Of a stretch of DNA of 64,000 nucleotides, positions 49,639 to 58,476 are shown piece by piece. Source of the stretch: JAIQFF01 sp963725615 (GTDB taxonomy: Bacteria > Acidobacteriota > Terriglobia > Terriglobales > Acidobacteriaceae); NCBI GenBank assembly GCA_963725615.1, contig CAVRZO010000001.1:62001-126000 (forward strand), given 5' to 3'. The notes under the pieces were generated by a model, which worked only from the letters and a program-made list of their open reading frames with translations, made no database searches and was not told the DNA's origin. Position 1 is the first letter of the stretch; every line of letters begins with the position of its first letter. A program made the position numbers and the translations under genes.

Positions 49639-51066
49639 GTGCCGACGTCCTCCAAAGCCGATCTCTATCGCAAACTTCCATCCGTTGATGAGTTGCTGCA
49701 CCGCCCCGATCTAGCCGCCATCGTTTCGAGCGAAGGCCAGGCCTCCGTAGTTGACGCGGCCCGCGCCGTGCTCAACCGAATGCGCGCGGAGATTGCCGCC
49801 GCGCGACTGGACCTAGCCGCGGTTGACCTCGCCCTTTCCGGAATCGCAGACGCAATCGAGCGCCAGGTTCGGCAGTCACTGACTTACTCACTGCGTCCGG
49901 TAATCAATGCGACCGGCGTCATCCTACACACCAACCTGGGACGCGCCCCGCTCGCAGAATCCGCGCTGGAACACATTCGCAACGCCTCCTCGGGATATTC
50001 CAACCTGGAGTTCGATATCGAAACCGGCGCACGGGGCAAGCGCGATGTCCACGTGGAACCTCTGTTTCGCAAACTGCTGAACGAAGGCTTCGCGGGCGGG
50101 GGCGCCCGCGCCACACAAGATATTGCGACCATCGTCGTCAACAACAACGCAGCCGCCGTCCTGTTGGCGCTCAACACCCTGGCCGAGGGCGGAGAAGTCA
50201 TCGTCTCGCGCGGAGAACTGGTCGAAATCGGAGGATCGTTCCGCATCCCGGACGTTATGTCCAAGTCGAATGCGACTCTACGCGAAGTAGGCACCACCAA
50301 CCGCACCCGGGTGGCCGATTACGAGCGGGCGATCAATGAAAAGACCCGGCTGCTGCTGCGCGTGCACCGCTCGAATTTCCAAATCACCGGATTCACCGAA
50401 CAGCCGGCGATCGAGGAACTGGCGGCTCTCGCCCGCACCCGAAACATTCCGCTAATGGAAGATCTGGGAAGCGGCGCGCTATTCGACTTGCACAGCATCG
50501 GAGTCAGTGGCGAACCAACTGTGCTGGACAGTCTGCAGGCAGGTGCGGATGTCGTCAGCTATAGCGGCGACAAGCTGCTGGGCGGACCACAAGCCGGCAT
50601 GCTCAGCGGCCGCACCGATCTTGTTGCCCACATGCGGTCCAACTCCCTGTTCCGCGCCCTTCGCGTTGACAAGCTGACCTATTCCGCGCTGGAAGCCACG
50701 CTGCTGGCCTACGTGAAGCATGACCACGACGCGATTCCCGCGCTGCGCATGATGCATCTATCCAAAGAAGAAATCAGCCGACGGACCCAGACGGTCGCGG
50801 CGGAATCCGCGTCGCCGGAATTGACGGTTGAGATTATTGACGGCGAATCCGTGATTGGCGGTGGCGCCGCTCCGTCGGCCATGTTGCCCACCAGGCTGCT
50901 GGCCGTGACCCGCGCTGGCCTGAGCGCGGACGAAATATCCGCCCGCTTGCGGGCTTCAGAGCCGCCAGTCATCGCTCGCGTAGAAGAAGGCCGTGTGCTG
51001 CTGGATCTGCGCACCGTTTTCCCGGAGCAGGACGAGTACGTAACGGCAGCTCTGCGAGCGGTGTGA
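49639..51066 (+). CDS. selA: L-seryl-tRNA(Sec) selenium transferase
   Basis: 475 residues with a GTG start. The PLP-dependent enzyme converts seryl-tRNA(Sec) to selenocysteinyl-tRNA(Sec). The conserved parts are NATGVILHTNLGRAPL, IVVNNNAAAVLLALNTL, REVGTTNRTR, and SYSGDKLLGGPQAGMLSG containing the PLP lysine (about K312). Residues about 149-162 (NEGFAGGGARATQD) replace the family's usual short TGAE-like segment and are encoded by a family B/C-type palindrome at 50091-50116. A GATAAT hexamer 8 nt before the GTG predicts a near-leaderless mRNA. selB, selC and a selenoprotein gene are not in the window. Confidence 0.94.
   Translation: MPTSSKADLYRKLPSVDELLHRPDLAAIVSSEGQASVVDAARAVLNRMRAEIAAARLDLAAVDLALSGIADAIERQVRQSLTYSLRPVINATGVILHTNLGRAPLAESALEHIRNASSGYSNLEFDIETGARGKRDVHVEPLFRKLLNEGFAGGGARATQDIATIVVNNNAAAVLLALNTLAEGGEVIVSRGELVEIGGSFRIPDVMSKSNATLREVGTTNRTRVADYERAINEKTRLLLRVHRSNFQITGFTEQPAIEELAALARTRNIPLMEDLGSGALFDLHSIGVSGEPTVLDSLQAGADVVSYSGDKLLGGPQAGMLSGRTDLVAHMRSNSLFRALRVDKLTYSALEATLLAYVKHDHDAIPALRMMHLSKEEISRRTQTVAAESASPELTVEIIDGESVIGGGAAPSAMLPTRLLAVTRAGLSADEISARLRASEPPVIARVEEGRVLLDLRTVFPEQDEYVTAALRAV
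50091..50116. repeat. Palindromic repeat inside selA
   Basis: CGCGGGCGGGGGCGCCCGCG followed by CCACAC, in frame within selA just before the VVNNNAAAV motif. It matches the arms of the intergenic doublets apart from a few bases. Confidence 0.72.
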
Positions 51067-51073
51067 TTGTCAC

Positions 51074-51604
51074 TTGGCAACCCTCTACACCATCGGCCAT
51101 TCCACTCGCACTCTCGATGAATTGATCGAGGCCCTGCATGCCCATTCCGTCTTGACGCTGGCTGATATTCGTTCGTTCCCCATGTCGCGTCGCCTGCCTC
51201 ACTTCAACCGTGAATCACTGGAGAAAACCCTGCCCGCCGCCGGAATCCAGTACGTCTGGCTAAAAGAACTCGGTGGGAAACGTAAATCCATTCGAGACGA
51301 TTCCCCCAATATTGCCCTGCGCAACTCCAGCTTTCGCAACTATGCCGACTACATGATGACGGAAGAATTTCAGCACGCCGCAGCAGAGCTGGTCCGGATG
51401 GCTGAGAGGTCGCGCACCGCCTACATGTGCGCCGAGCGCGTTTATTTCCAGTGCCATCGCATGCTGGTATCGGACTGGCTGACAGCCCATGGCCATGAAG
51501 TACTTCACATTGACCGCACCGGGCCAGCACAGGCTCATAAGCTACTCGCTGAGGCGCGCGTGATTGATGGTGAACTGATCTATCGCGGAGATCTCCGGCT
51601 CTAG
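51074..51604 (+). CDS. DUF488 family protein
   Basis: 176 residues starting at TTG, seven nt after the selA stop, so probably co-transcribed. LYTIGHSTRTLDELIEALHA is the family opening, and DIRSFPMSRRLPHFNRESLE and CAERVYFQCHRMLVSDWL contain the conserved arginine/histidine and cysteine residues. DUF488 function is not established. It is distinct from the YeaO-like member at 30406-30852. Confidence 0.88.
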   Translation: MATLYTIGHSTRTLDELIEALHAHSVLTLADIRSFPMSRRLPHFNRESLEKTLPAAGIQYVWLKELGGKRKSIRDDSPNIALRNSSFRNYADYMMTEEFQHAAAELVRMAERSRTAYMCAERVYFQCHRMLVSDWLTAHGHEVLHIDRTGPAQAHKLLAEARVIDGELIYRGDLRL

Positions 51605-51701
51605 CGACTTCTGTTCTTGAGGGTGCCCCGTCCAAGCTCCGCTTGGGCGGGGGTTTCAGCCGCTGCGTCATACGAACCTCCACGGGCGCTACAATCGTTC
51701 C

Positions 51702-52421
51702 ATGCCTTCGCGCATTGCCATTCCCGTTCCCCACTCGACCGACACGGAGTACGCCGAGCGGGCCTTCCCGCAATACGTGCACGCAGTCGAGATGGCTGGC
51801 GGAGAACCGGTGCGCATTCCGTTGGAGGAGTCGCGTGCGGACCTCGCGAAATTAATCGAAGGCTGCGATGCGATCCTGTTGCCCGGAAGCAAGGCCGATA
51901 TAGACCCGGCGAAGTACGATTCACCCCGCGACGCCAGAACAGCACCAGCGGATCCCGCGCGGGACACCGTAGATGACCTGCTGCTGCGCGATGCGTACAC
52001 CCTGCGCAAGCCCATTCTCGGCATCTGCTACGGATTACAAAGTTTGAACGTCTTTCGCGGCGGAACGCTTTTGCAGCATATTGAGTCACCGGTCAATCAT
52101 GAAGCTGGGCGGGAAGTGCGGATGGCCCACGCCGTCGAGGTTGATTCCGCCTCGAGAGTAGGCAAGATTGTCGCTCCGGACGGGAAAGAAAAGCACGCTT
52201 CCGTCGCAGTCAACTCGAGTCATCATCAATCAGCGGAAAAAATCGGCGGCGGACTCCGCGTCGTGGCCCGATGTCCGCAGGATGGAATCATCGAGGCGTT
52301 AGAGGGAACGTCTCCCGATCACTTTGTCCTGGCAGTGCAATGGCACCCGGAACGTTCCGTAGAAGACGACGAGGGCTCGCGGGCAATCTTCCGCGCCCTG
52401 GTAGACGCCGCGCGCCGCTGA
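51702..52421 (+). CDS. Gamma-glutamyl-gamma-aminobutyrate hydrolase family protein (peptidase C26)
   Basis: 239 residues. A class I glutamine amidotransferase-like fold with the nucleophile cysteine in ILGICYGLQSLNVFRGG and the histidine-glutamate pair in LAVQWHPERS. PuuD-type enzymes hydrolyse gamma-glutamyl amides such as gamma-glutamyl-GABA; the exact substrate here is unknown. A TACAAT hexamer ends exactly seven nt before the ATG, so the predicted mRNA starts at the start codon. A perfect hairpin follows the gene. Confidence 0.9.
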   Translation: MPSRIAIPVPHSTDTEYAERAFPQYVHAVEMAGGEPVRIPLEESRADLAKLIEGCDAILLPGSKADIDPAKYDSPRDARTAPADPARDTVDDLLLRDAYTLRKPILGICYGLQSLNVFRGGTLLQHIESPVNHEAGREVRMAHAVEVDSASRVGKIVAPDGKEKHASVAVNSSHHQSAEKIGGGLRVVARCPQDGIIEALEGTSPDHFVLAVQWHPERSVEDDEGSRAIFRALVDAARR

Positions 52422-52424
52422 AGA

Positions 52425-52450
52425 TTATGTGGGCGCGAGCGCCCACATAA
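52425..52450. terminator. Perfect hairpin between convergent genes
   Basis: TTATGTGGGCGC (52425-52436), a two-nt loop and its exact complement GCGCCCACATAA (52439-52450) lie between the C26 gene and ispF. There is no T run, so it may be a processing or stability element rather than a classic terminator. Confidence 0.5.
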
Positions 52451-52451
52451 C

Positions 52452-52961
52452 CTATTTTCCGGATTTCCTCGGCACACGTTTCACGGCTGTCTTCTCCAGC
52501 AGCACGACGACGTGCGCAATCGCAGCATTGTCGGTCCCCATGCCCTCGGGAGTCTTGGCCTTCACGCCCACGCAATCTGCAGGGATCCCCAACAACTCAG
52601 CCACGTGGCCCCGAATCGCACTCGCGTGCGGCCCAATTTTGGGTGCAGCCAGAATCAAGGTCGAATCCAGATTGACCACCTTATAGCCTGCCGCATGCAC
52701 CCGCCCGACGGCCTCCGCCAGGAAAAGCGAAGAGTCAGCGCCCTTCCAGCGCGGATCGGACGGAGTAAAGAGCGAACCAATATCGGGAGCGGCAACCGCG
52801 CCCAGCAAGGCATCCGTGATGGCGTGTAGGAGCACATCGCCGTCCGAGTGCCCGCCCAAGCCCTTCGGGTGCGGCAGGGTGAGGCCGCCAATCTTCAATG
52901 GGATGCCGCGTTTGAATTCGTGAGAATCCCAGCCGTAGCCGATGCGAGTTTCTGGTTTCAA
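52452..52961 (-). CDS. ispF: 2-C-methyl-D-erythritol 2,4-cyclodiphosphate synthase
   Basis: 169 residues, the full trimeric enzyme of the MEP pathway. The zinc site is D12-x-H14 in GYGWDSHEFK with a further histidine in SDGDVLLHAITDALLGA; the substrate region includes PDIGSLFTPSDPRWKGADS and the C-terminal KAKTPEGMGTDNAAIAHV. The start is a TTG at 52961. It lies downstream of ispD with a family E repeat (about 52974-53004) in the 62-nt gap. Confidence 0.95.
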   Translation of the reverse strand: MKPETRIGYGWDSHEFKRGIPLKIGGLTLPHPKGLGGHSDGDVLLHAITDALLGAVAAPDIGSLFTPSDPRWKGADSSLFLAEAVGRVHAAGYKVVNLDSTLILAAPKIGPHASAIRGHVAELLGIPADCVGVKAKTPEGMGTDNAAIAHVVVLLEKTAVKRVPRKSGK

Positions 52962-52973
52962 GGTTTCCAGTCT

Positions 52974-53004
52974 TGTCGTTAGTCGTTGGTCGTTCGTCGT
53001 TGGC
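52974..53004. repeat. GTCGTTAGTCGTTGGTCG repeat, family E, between ispD and ispF
   Basis: Reiterated GTCGTTAGTCGTTGGTCGTT units, a member of the family found at 7655-7741 and 23836-23900. Confidence 0.6.
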
Positions 53005-53023
53005 CGAAAATCCGTGGCCGCTC

Positions 53024-53749
53024 TTACCGTTTCAGGAAGAACTCCGCCAATTCCATATCGGCCGGCGTTGTAATCTTGATATTTCGCGGGGAGCCCATCA
53101 CCACCACGACCTCATGCCCCGAGCGTTCGACCAGCGACGCCTCATCGGTGCCTAGAAAACCGTCAGCCGTGGCTTCATCGAAGGCCTTCTTCAGCACGCT
53201 GTGCCGAAAGCCCTGCGGGGTTTGGGCCATCACCACTCTCTCGCGCGGGACCGTCGCGGTGATCACGGCGCCCTCCGCCGTGCGTTGCACTTCCTTGATT
53301 GTGTCCATAGCCGGCATGCCGGCGATGGCCGCGCCATATTTTCGAGCCGCTGTGATCACGTCGTGAATGATTTCCACGGTCACAAAGGGACGGACGGCGT
53401 CGTGGACCAGAACAATGTCGTCCGGCTCGGCCGAGACTGCGCCAATCGCGTTGGCCACGGACTGCTGGCGATGTTCGCCCCCCTCCACCAGTTCAATCTT
53501 CTTTCGCGAAAGGTCCTTGTCCGCCTGCAGCCGGGCGCGAAAGCCCGCGATCTCGTTGGCCCGCAGTGCCACGTAGATTTCCGCGACCTCCGGGCTGGCG
53601 GCGAACTTGCGCAGCGTATGGATCAGAATCGGCGTTCCCCCAATTTCGGAGAACTGTTTGGACGCCGTGGGCTTCTTGTTTTTGGCATCGGAGACGGGGG
53701 TCATGCGTGTCCCCAACCCCGCCGCCGGAATGATCACTACGACCTTCAT
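53024..53749 (-). CDS. ispD: 2-C-methyl-D-erythritol 4-phosphate cytidylyltransferase
   Basis: 241 residues. It joins CTP and MEP in the second-stage isoprenoid step. The CTP-binding glycine/arginine loop is PAAGLGTRMTPVSDAKNKK, with LVHDAVRPFV and TDEASLVERSGHEVVVVMG as later family motifs. TATACT lies 11 nt before the ATG, predicting a short leader. It is the first gene of an ispD-ispF unit; ispE is at 10980-12023, so three MEP genes are in the window but not in one operon. Confidence 0.96.
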   Translation of the reverse strand: MKVVVIIPAAGLGTRMTPVSDAKNKKPTASKQFSEIGGTPILIHTLRKFAASPEVAEIYVALRANEIAGFRARLQADKDLSRKKIELVEGGEHRQQSVANAIGAVSAEPDDIVLVHDAVRPFVTVEIIHDVITAARKYGAAIAGMPAMDTIKEVQRTAEGAVITATVPRERVVMAQTPQGFRHSVLKKAFDEATADGFLGTDEASLVERSGHEVVVVMGSPRNIKITTPADMELAEFFLKR

Positions 53750-54861
53750 CGCGGGCTGTCAGTATAAGGCCCGGGGAGCGCAGGTTCAAATGTCCACGAA
53801 CAGTAGTGGTGAACTAGATTGGGAATCTCAGGTGAGCGCCCGAGATTTGCTATTCCTCGAAGTCGGGATGCAGCAACTGCACCGCTTCGCATTCGAGGGT
53901 GAGCCCTAACACGATCCGCGGCGACAGATCGAACCCCCGCCCTACCTTGGGCTTCGCCTTTCCAACTCGATCTGCCCGATAGTGGTTCGGATTTCCGGCA
54001 AAGTCCAGCTTCGCAGGTCGTGCGCTTTTCTCCAGAGATGGAAGCACGGGTACACGAGCATCGAGTCGCGAAACCTTGGGGGAGGGTGCCATGAGAAATT
54101 CGAAGGGGTACAAAAAATTAAGAGTCCCGAAGTGATGTTGAACCTGTTCGCCTCGGCCAGTAGCTCGCTTTAGACCCTTGCTGACCTGCATTCGTGTTCT
54201 TCTTGCGAAGACGACGGCGCGCGATCTGTGCTTGGGCTCCGGGCTTACCGCCAACCGGAAAAACTGTTCAACGCCTCGGGACTCTATCTTGCCTTTGACG
54301 GGTGTTCCTGTTCGCCTCGACCAGCACTTGGCTATAGACCCTTGCTGACCCTCCCTGACTCATCTTGCGATGCTTCAGAGTGACCGCGCTTGAGCCCCGG
54401 ACGCCGCACCAACCGGGTAAACTTCAGAACGTGTCAAAGAACGAGGTTGTTTTTACTCCTTTCATTTTTATAGTCAATGAAAAATGGCCTGATTTATCTC
54501 GTTTGCATGCAATCGAGTGCAGCCTGTCCACAAGGGGGTGACCGGAATTGGTGCATCAGCCTCGGCGGGCCAGGCTGGCGGGGTTGGAAGCATTGCGATT
54601 TCTTGGGCGATTCGGTTTTGGCGTGGCGTTGGACGTTTGATTGTCGCCAGTCTTGCGGTTGTGAAAATTTCTGGAGAAATCAATTGTCATGCGGGTTTTG
54701 ATTTTGTAAGGAGGTAGCCAGGCGTGCAGCGGGTGTTTGTGTGGTCGAGGGCGACTCGCCCGCGGCTTTTGACTCTACCTCTCGCGGGCGAGTCGCCCGC
54801 GACCACACATGCTACTTGGCGCACTTATCAGTTGGCATACAATCGCCGGGGAGGGAATCTT
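53750..54861. other. Gene-poor stretch with a degenerate tandem duplication
   Basis: No gene can be supported confidently in 1,112 nt. Two diverged copies of about 160 nt lie at roughly 54140-54270 and 54305-54435; both contain CCTGTTCGCCTCG, then TAGACCCTTGCTGACC, and then a GC-rich CTTGGGCTCCGG / CTTGAGCCCCGG part. An AT-rich segment (54440-54500) follows. An open frame on the minus strand (53850-54254) and short frames on the plus strand (54477-54717) are present, but they lack family resemblance. The right end holds a family C doublet and the prohibitin promoter (TTGGCG at 54816, TACAAT at 54838). Confidence 0.5.
54739..54808. repeat. Inverted-repeat doublet, family C
   Basis: The left arm begins GTGTGGTCGAGGGCGACTCG and the right arm begins TCGCGGGCGAGTCGCCCGCG and ends ACCACAC; the loop is only about 15 nt. 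It lies just upstream of the prohibitin promoter. Confidence 0.78.
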
Positions 54862-55704
54862 ATGACGATATTCAATGAGCCACGCGGCCACGTGATTGAT
54901 GCCAATTCCGGGTCCGTACTGCGGCTGTTCGGGATCGCCGCGGCCGCGTTTGTGCTGGTAATCATGATCTTCGCTTCGGTCGCCCGCGTGGACTCCGGCC
55001 ACGTCGGTGTGCTCACCTTGTTTGGACGAGTGACGGGAGAGGTGCTGCCTGAGGGAGTTCATCTGATCAATCCCTTCAAGGCGAGCCATGAACTCTCCAT
55101 TCGTACCCAGGAGATCAAGGAATCCGCCAGCGTGCCTTCAAGCGAAGGGCTGGTGATGAACCTCGATACCTCGCTCATCTATCACCTCAATCCCGAGAAG
55201 GCTGCCGAGGTCTACCAGAAGATCGGGCCCAATTACATGGCGGTTCTGGTCGAACCAAACTTGCGCGCAGCCATCCGGGAGGCGACCGCCTCGCACAGCG
55301 CCAATGCCCTATACACCGGGGAGCGGGAAATGGTGGCCAAGCAGATTTACGAACAGCTCAGTGACAAATTAGGGCAGCGCGGAGTCCTGGTGGAGAGCGT
55401 GCTCTTGCGCGACATCCAGTTACCTACCACGTTGAAAGCGTCCATCGAATCGAAGCAGCAAGCCGAGCAGGAAGCGTTGGCGATGAGCTTTCGTCTGCAG
55501 AAGGAAACGCAGGAGGCCCAGCGTAAGCGCATTGAAGCCGCCGGCATTCGCGACTTCCAACAGATCGTGGCCCAGGGGATCAGCCCGCAACTGCTGGAGT
55601 GGAAGGGCATCGAGGCGACGGAGAACCTGGCTAAAAGTTCAAACGCGAAAGTGGTTGTGATTGGCAACAGCAAAAATGGCTTGCCGCTGATTCTGGGGCA
55701 GTAG
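54862..55704 (+). CDS. Prohibitin/SPFH-family membrane protein
   Basis: 280 residues from the ATG at 54862, which has GGGGAGGG upstream and a promoter at 54816/54838. One N-terminal membrane helix (about 22-42, LFGIAAAAFVLVIMIFASVA) is followed by the SPFH/Band 7 domain (DSGHVGVLTLFGRVTGEVLP, VPSSEGLVMNLDTSLIYHLN) and a coiled coil (SKQQAEQEALAMSFRLQKET). Family members form ring scaffolds and are often linked to membrane proteases such as FtsH; no such gene is adjacent. Confidence 0.92.
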   Translation: MTIFNEPRGHVIDANSGSVLRLFGIAAAAFVLVIMIFASVARVDSGHVGVLTLFGRVTGEVLPEGVHLINPFKASHELSIRTQEIKESASVPSSEGLVMNLDTSLIYHLNPEKAAEVYQKIGPNYMAVLVEPNLRAAIREATASHSANALYTGEREMVAKQIYEQLSDKLGQRGVLVESVLLRDIQLPTTLKASIESKQQAEQEALAMSFRLQKETQEAQRKRIEAAGIRDFQQIVAQGISPQLLEWKGIEATENLAKSSNAKVVVIGNSKNGLPLILGQ

Positions 55705-55822
55705 GTTTGGATGGCGGAAGGCACGACGCGCCGAGTGCCGGGTGCCCCATCCTTTCCGTGCACTTGGCGAAAAGGGTGGGTGCCGGCAGAGTTCCTCCCT
55801 TTGAACCTCGGCACCACTCAAA

Positions 55823-56815
<993 letters not shown>

Positions 56816-56911
56816 TGTAGGGTGGACACGCTTGTCCGCCTCACACGCGCCCACATTTCAGCGCACAGACAAGCCTGACAGGTCTATAATCCCGAGTTTG
56901 TCCGGTGAACT

Positions 56912-57667
56912 GTGCGCATTCTTCTTATAAGTGACATTCATAGCAACCTGGAAGCTCTCGAAGCGTGTCTGGCCGCTGCCCCGGCGCACGACATGGTAGT
57001 CAACCTCGGGGACATCGTCGGCTACGGTGCCAGCCCTAACGAGGTGATCGAACGCTCGCGCTCCCTGGGGCACATCTTCGTGCGTGGCAACCATGACAAG
57101 GCAGCCAGCGGTGCGATGGACCTGAGAGACTTCAATCCTATCGCCGGACTGGCGGCGCTGTGGACTCGCGACCAGCTCACTCCTCCAAACCTGAAATGGC
57201 TTCAGGGCCTGCCCCACGGCCCCATCCAGACTGGGGAGTTGTCTGCCGTGCAGTTCGTGCACGGCTCTCCCGTGGATGAAGATGAATATGTAGTCACCTT
57301 GCGCGATGCCATCGAGCCTCTGCTCACTGCTGCTACGCCGCTGACTTTTTTTGGGCATACCCATCTGCAGGGAAGTTTTTGCAGCAACGTGGTGGCCAGC
57401 GACTACTATCGTCCGCAATACAACACCGTGGGACAGAGCGAGACGGCAGAATTTCCGCTCAAAGAGAACATGCGCTATATGGTGAACCCAGGCTCGGTCG
57501 GACAGCCCCGCGATGGAGACTGGCGGGCCGCCTTTGCAGTGTTCGACTCCGATGCCCGCATCGTCACCTTCTGTCGCGTGCCCTACAACCTGAAGCAGGC
57601 TCAGGACCGCATCATTGCTGCCAATCTGCCACAACGCCTGGCCACCCGGTTAGCCGCAGGAAGGTAA
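56912..57667 (+). CDS. Metallophosphoesterase
   Basis: 251 residues from a GTG, with TATAAT at 56885. Calcineurin-like phosphoesterase motifs are in order: LLISDIHSNLEAL, VNLGDIVGYGASP, IFVRGNHDKAA and TFFGHTHLQG. The MVNPGSVGQPRDGDW segment is typical of the YfcE/DR1281-like subgroup. It probably hydrolyses a phosphodiester or phosphomonoester; the substrate is unknown. A monocistronic unit. Confidence 0.9.
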   Translation: MRILLISDIHSNLEALEACLAAAPAHDMVVNLGDIVGYGASPNEVIERSRSLGHIFVRGNHDKAASGAMDLRDFNPIAGLAALWTRDQLTPPNLKWLQGLPHGPIQTGELSAVQFVHGSPVDEDEYVVTLRDAIEPLLTAATPLTFFGHTHLQGSFCSNVVASDYYRPQYNTVGQSETAEFPLKENMRYMVNPGSVGQPRDGDWRAAFAVFDSDARIVTFCRVPYNLKQAQDRIIAANLPQRLATRLAAGR

Positions 57668-57752
57668 CCAGTCACTGTCCCAGTTTTCTAACATGCCTTA
57701 ATCTTGATCATTCTTGCGGACGCAAAGCTGCATGTTCGCGATGGAACGGGAA

Positions 57753-57779
57753 GGGGCGGGCGAGGGCGCCCGCCCCACA
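57753..57779. repeat. Palindromic repeat, family B (single arm)
   Basis: GGGGCGGGCGAGGGCGCCCG continuing CCCCACA, upstream of the RNase H gene, without a partner arm. Confidence 0.7.
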
Positions 57780-57803
57780 GGGTCACGGATGTAAACTTTC
57801 GCC

Positions 57804-58421
57804 ATGCCTTCACATTCATCTCGCAGTCTATTTCCCGCGTCGCACGCCAAGGCCCCCGAGCACTATCTGATCGCTCACAGCGACGGCGGAGCGCGGGGCA
57901 ATCCCGGTCCCGCCGGATACGGCGTCGTGATTCAGGATGAAGCCGGAAGAAAAGTTGCAGCGCTCAGCCAGTACCTGGGTCACCAGACCAACAACTTCGC
58001 GGAATATCAGGGCCTGATTGCAGCGCTCGAGTATGCCCTCGAGCACGGACACAAGGCGCTCAAGGTCGTAAGCGATTCCGAACTCCTGGTACGGCAGATC
58101 AAGGGCATCTACAAAGTGAAGAACTTGACGTTGCAGGAACTTCACGGCCGTGCCAAAGAATTGATTGCGCAGATGGAATGGTTTTCCATCGACCACGCGC
58201 TGCGAGAACACAATCGCGAGGCAGACGAGTTGGCGAACCAGGCGATGGACAAGGGTACTGGCCGAACCAGCAGCACACCCCGTGTGGCCGCGGGCGGCTC
58301 GCCCGCGACAACCGCTGCCGGGCCCCAGGAGTTTGAAGGAATAGTGGAAGCGGGCGCAATCAGACTGATGAACGGACAGTTGCCAGATGGAACCCGCGTG
58401 CAAGTGCGAGTAAAAAAATAA
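57804..58421 (+). CDS. RNase HI-like protein with repeat-encoded linker and extra C-terminal domain
   Basis: 205 residues. The RNase H fold opens with HSDGGARGNPGPAGYGVVI (metal aspartate) and continues through TNNFAEYQGLIAALEYA (glutamate), VVSDSELLVRQIKG (aspartate) and HNREADELANQAM (last aspartate). Residues about 159-172 (TPRVAAGGSPATTA) are encoded by a family C palindrome at 58282-58309. After it, EFEGIVEAGAIRLMNGQLPD and GTRVQVRVKK resemble a small AF2212/DUF104-like beta domain. A TAAACT hexamer ends seven nt before the ATG, predicting leaderless translation. It should degrade RNA in RNA-DNA hybrids. Confidence 0.9.
   Translation: MPSHSSRSLFPASHAKAPEHYLIAHSDGGARGNPGPAGYGVVIQDEAGRKVAALSQYLGHQTNNFAEYQGLIAALEYALEHGHKALKVVSDSELLVRQIKGIYKVKNLTLQELHGRAKELIAQMEWFSIDHALREHNREADELANQAMDKGTGRTSSTPRVAAGGSPATTAAGPQEFEGIVEAGAIRLMNGQLPDGTRVQVRVKK
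58282..58309. repeat. Family C palindromic repeat inside the RNase H gene
   Basis: GTGTGGCCGCGGGCGGCTCG continuing CCCGCGAC, in frame, joining the RNase H domain to the C-terminal beta domain. Confidence 0.78.
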
Positions 58422-58440
58422 GTGGGATTGTAGTCGTAAT

Positions 58441-58468
58441 GAAGGACGGGCGAGGACGCCCGTCCTCC
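58441..58468. repeat. Palindromic repeat, family A type hairpin
   Basis: A GGACGGGCG / CGCCCGTCC hairpin with a short GAGGA-type loop in the gap between the convergent RNase H and hypothetical genes. Confidence 0.6.
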
Positions 58469-58476
58469 AGCAAACT

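Noticed and set aside
53850..54254. A 134-codon minus-strand frame in the gene-poor region
   Set aside because: No ribosome site, no recognised family, and its 5' part lies in the diverged tandem duplication. Kept only as part of the region entry.
54477..54701. A cysteine- and tryptophan-rich 74-codon frame
   Set aside because: W and C arise from TGG/TGC in the wrong frame of a G-rich stretch; another frame overlaps it and neither has GC-rich third positions.
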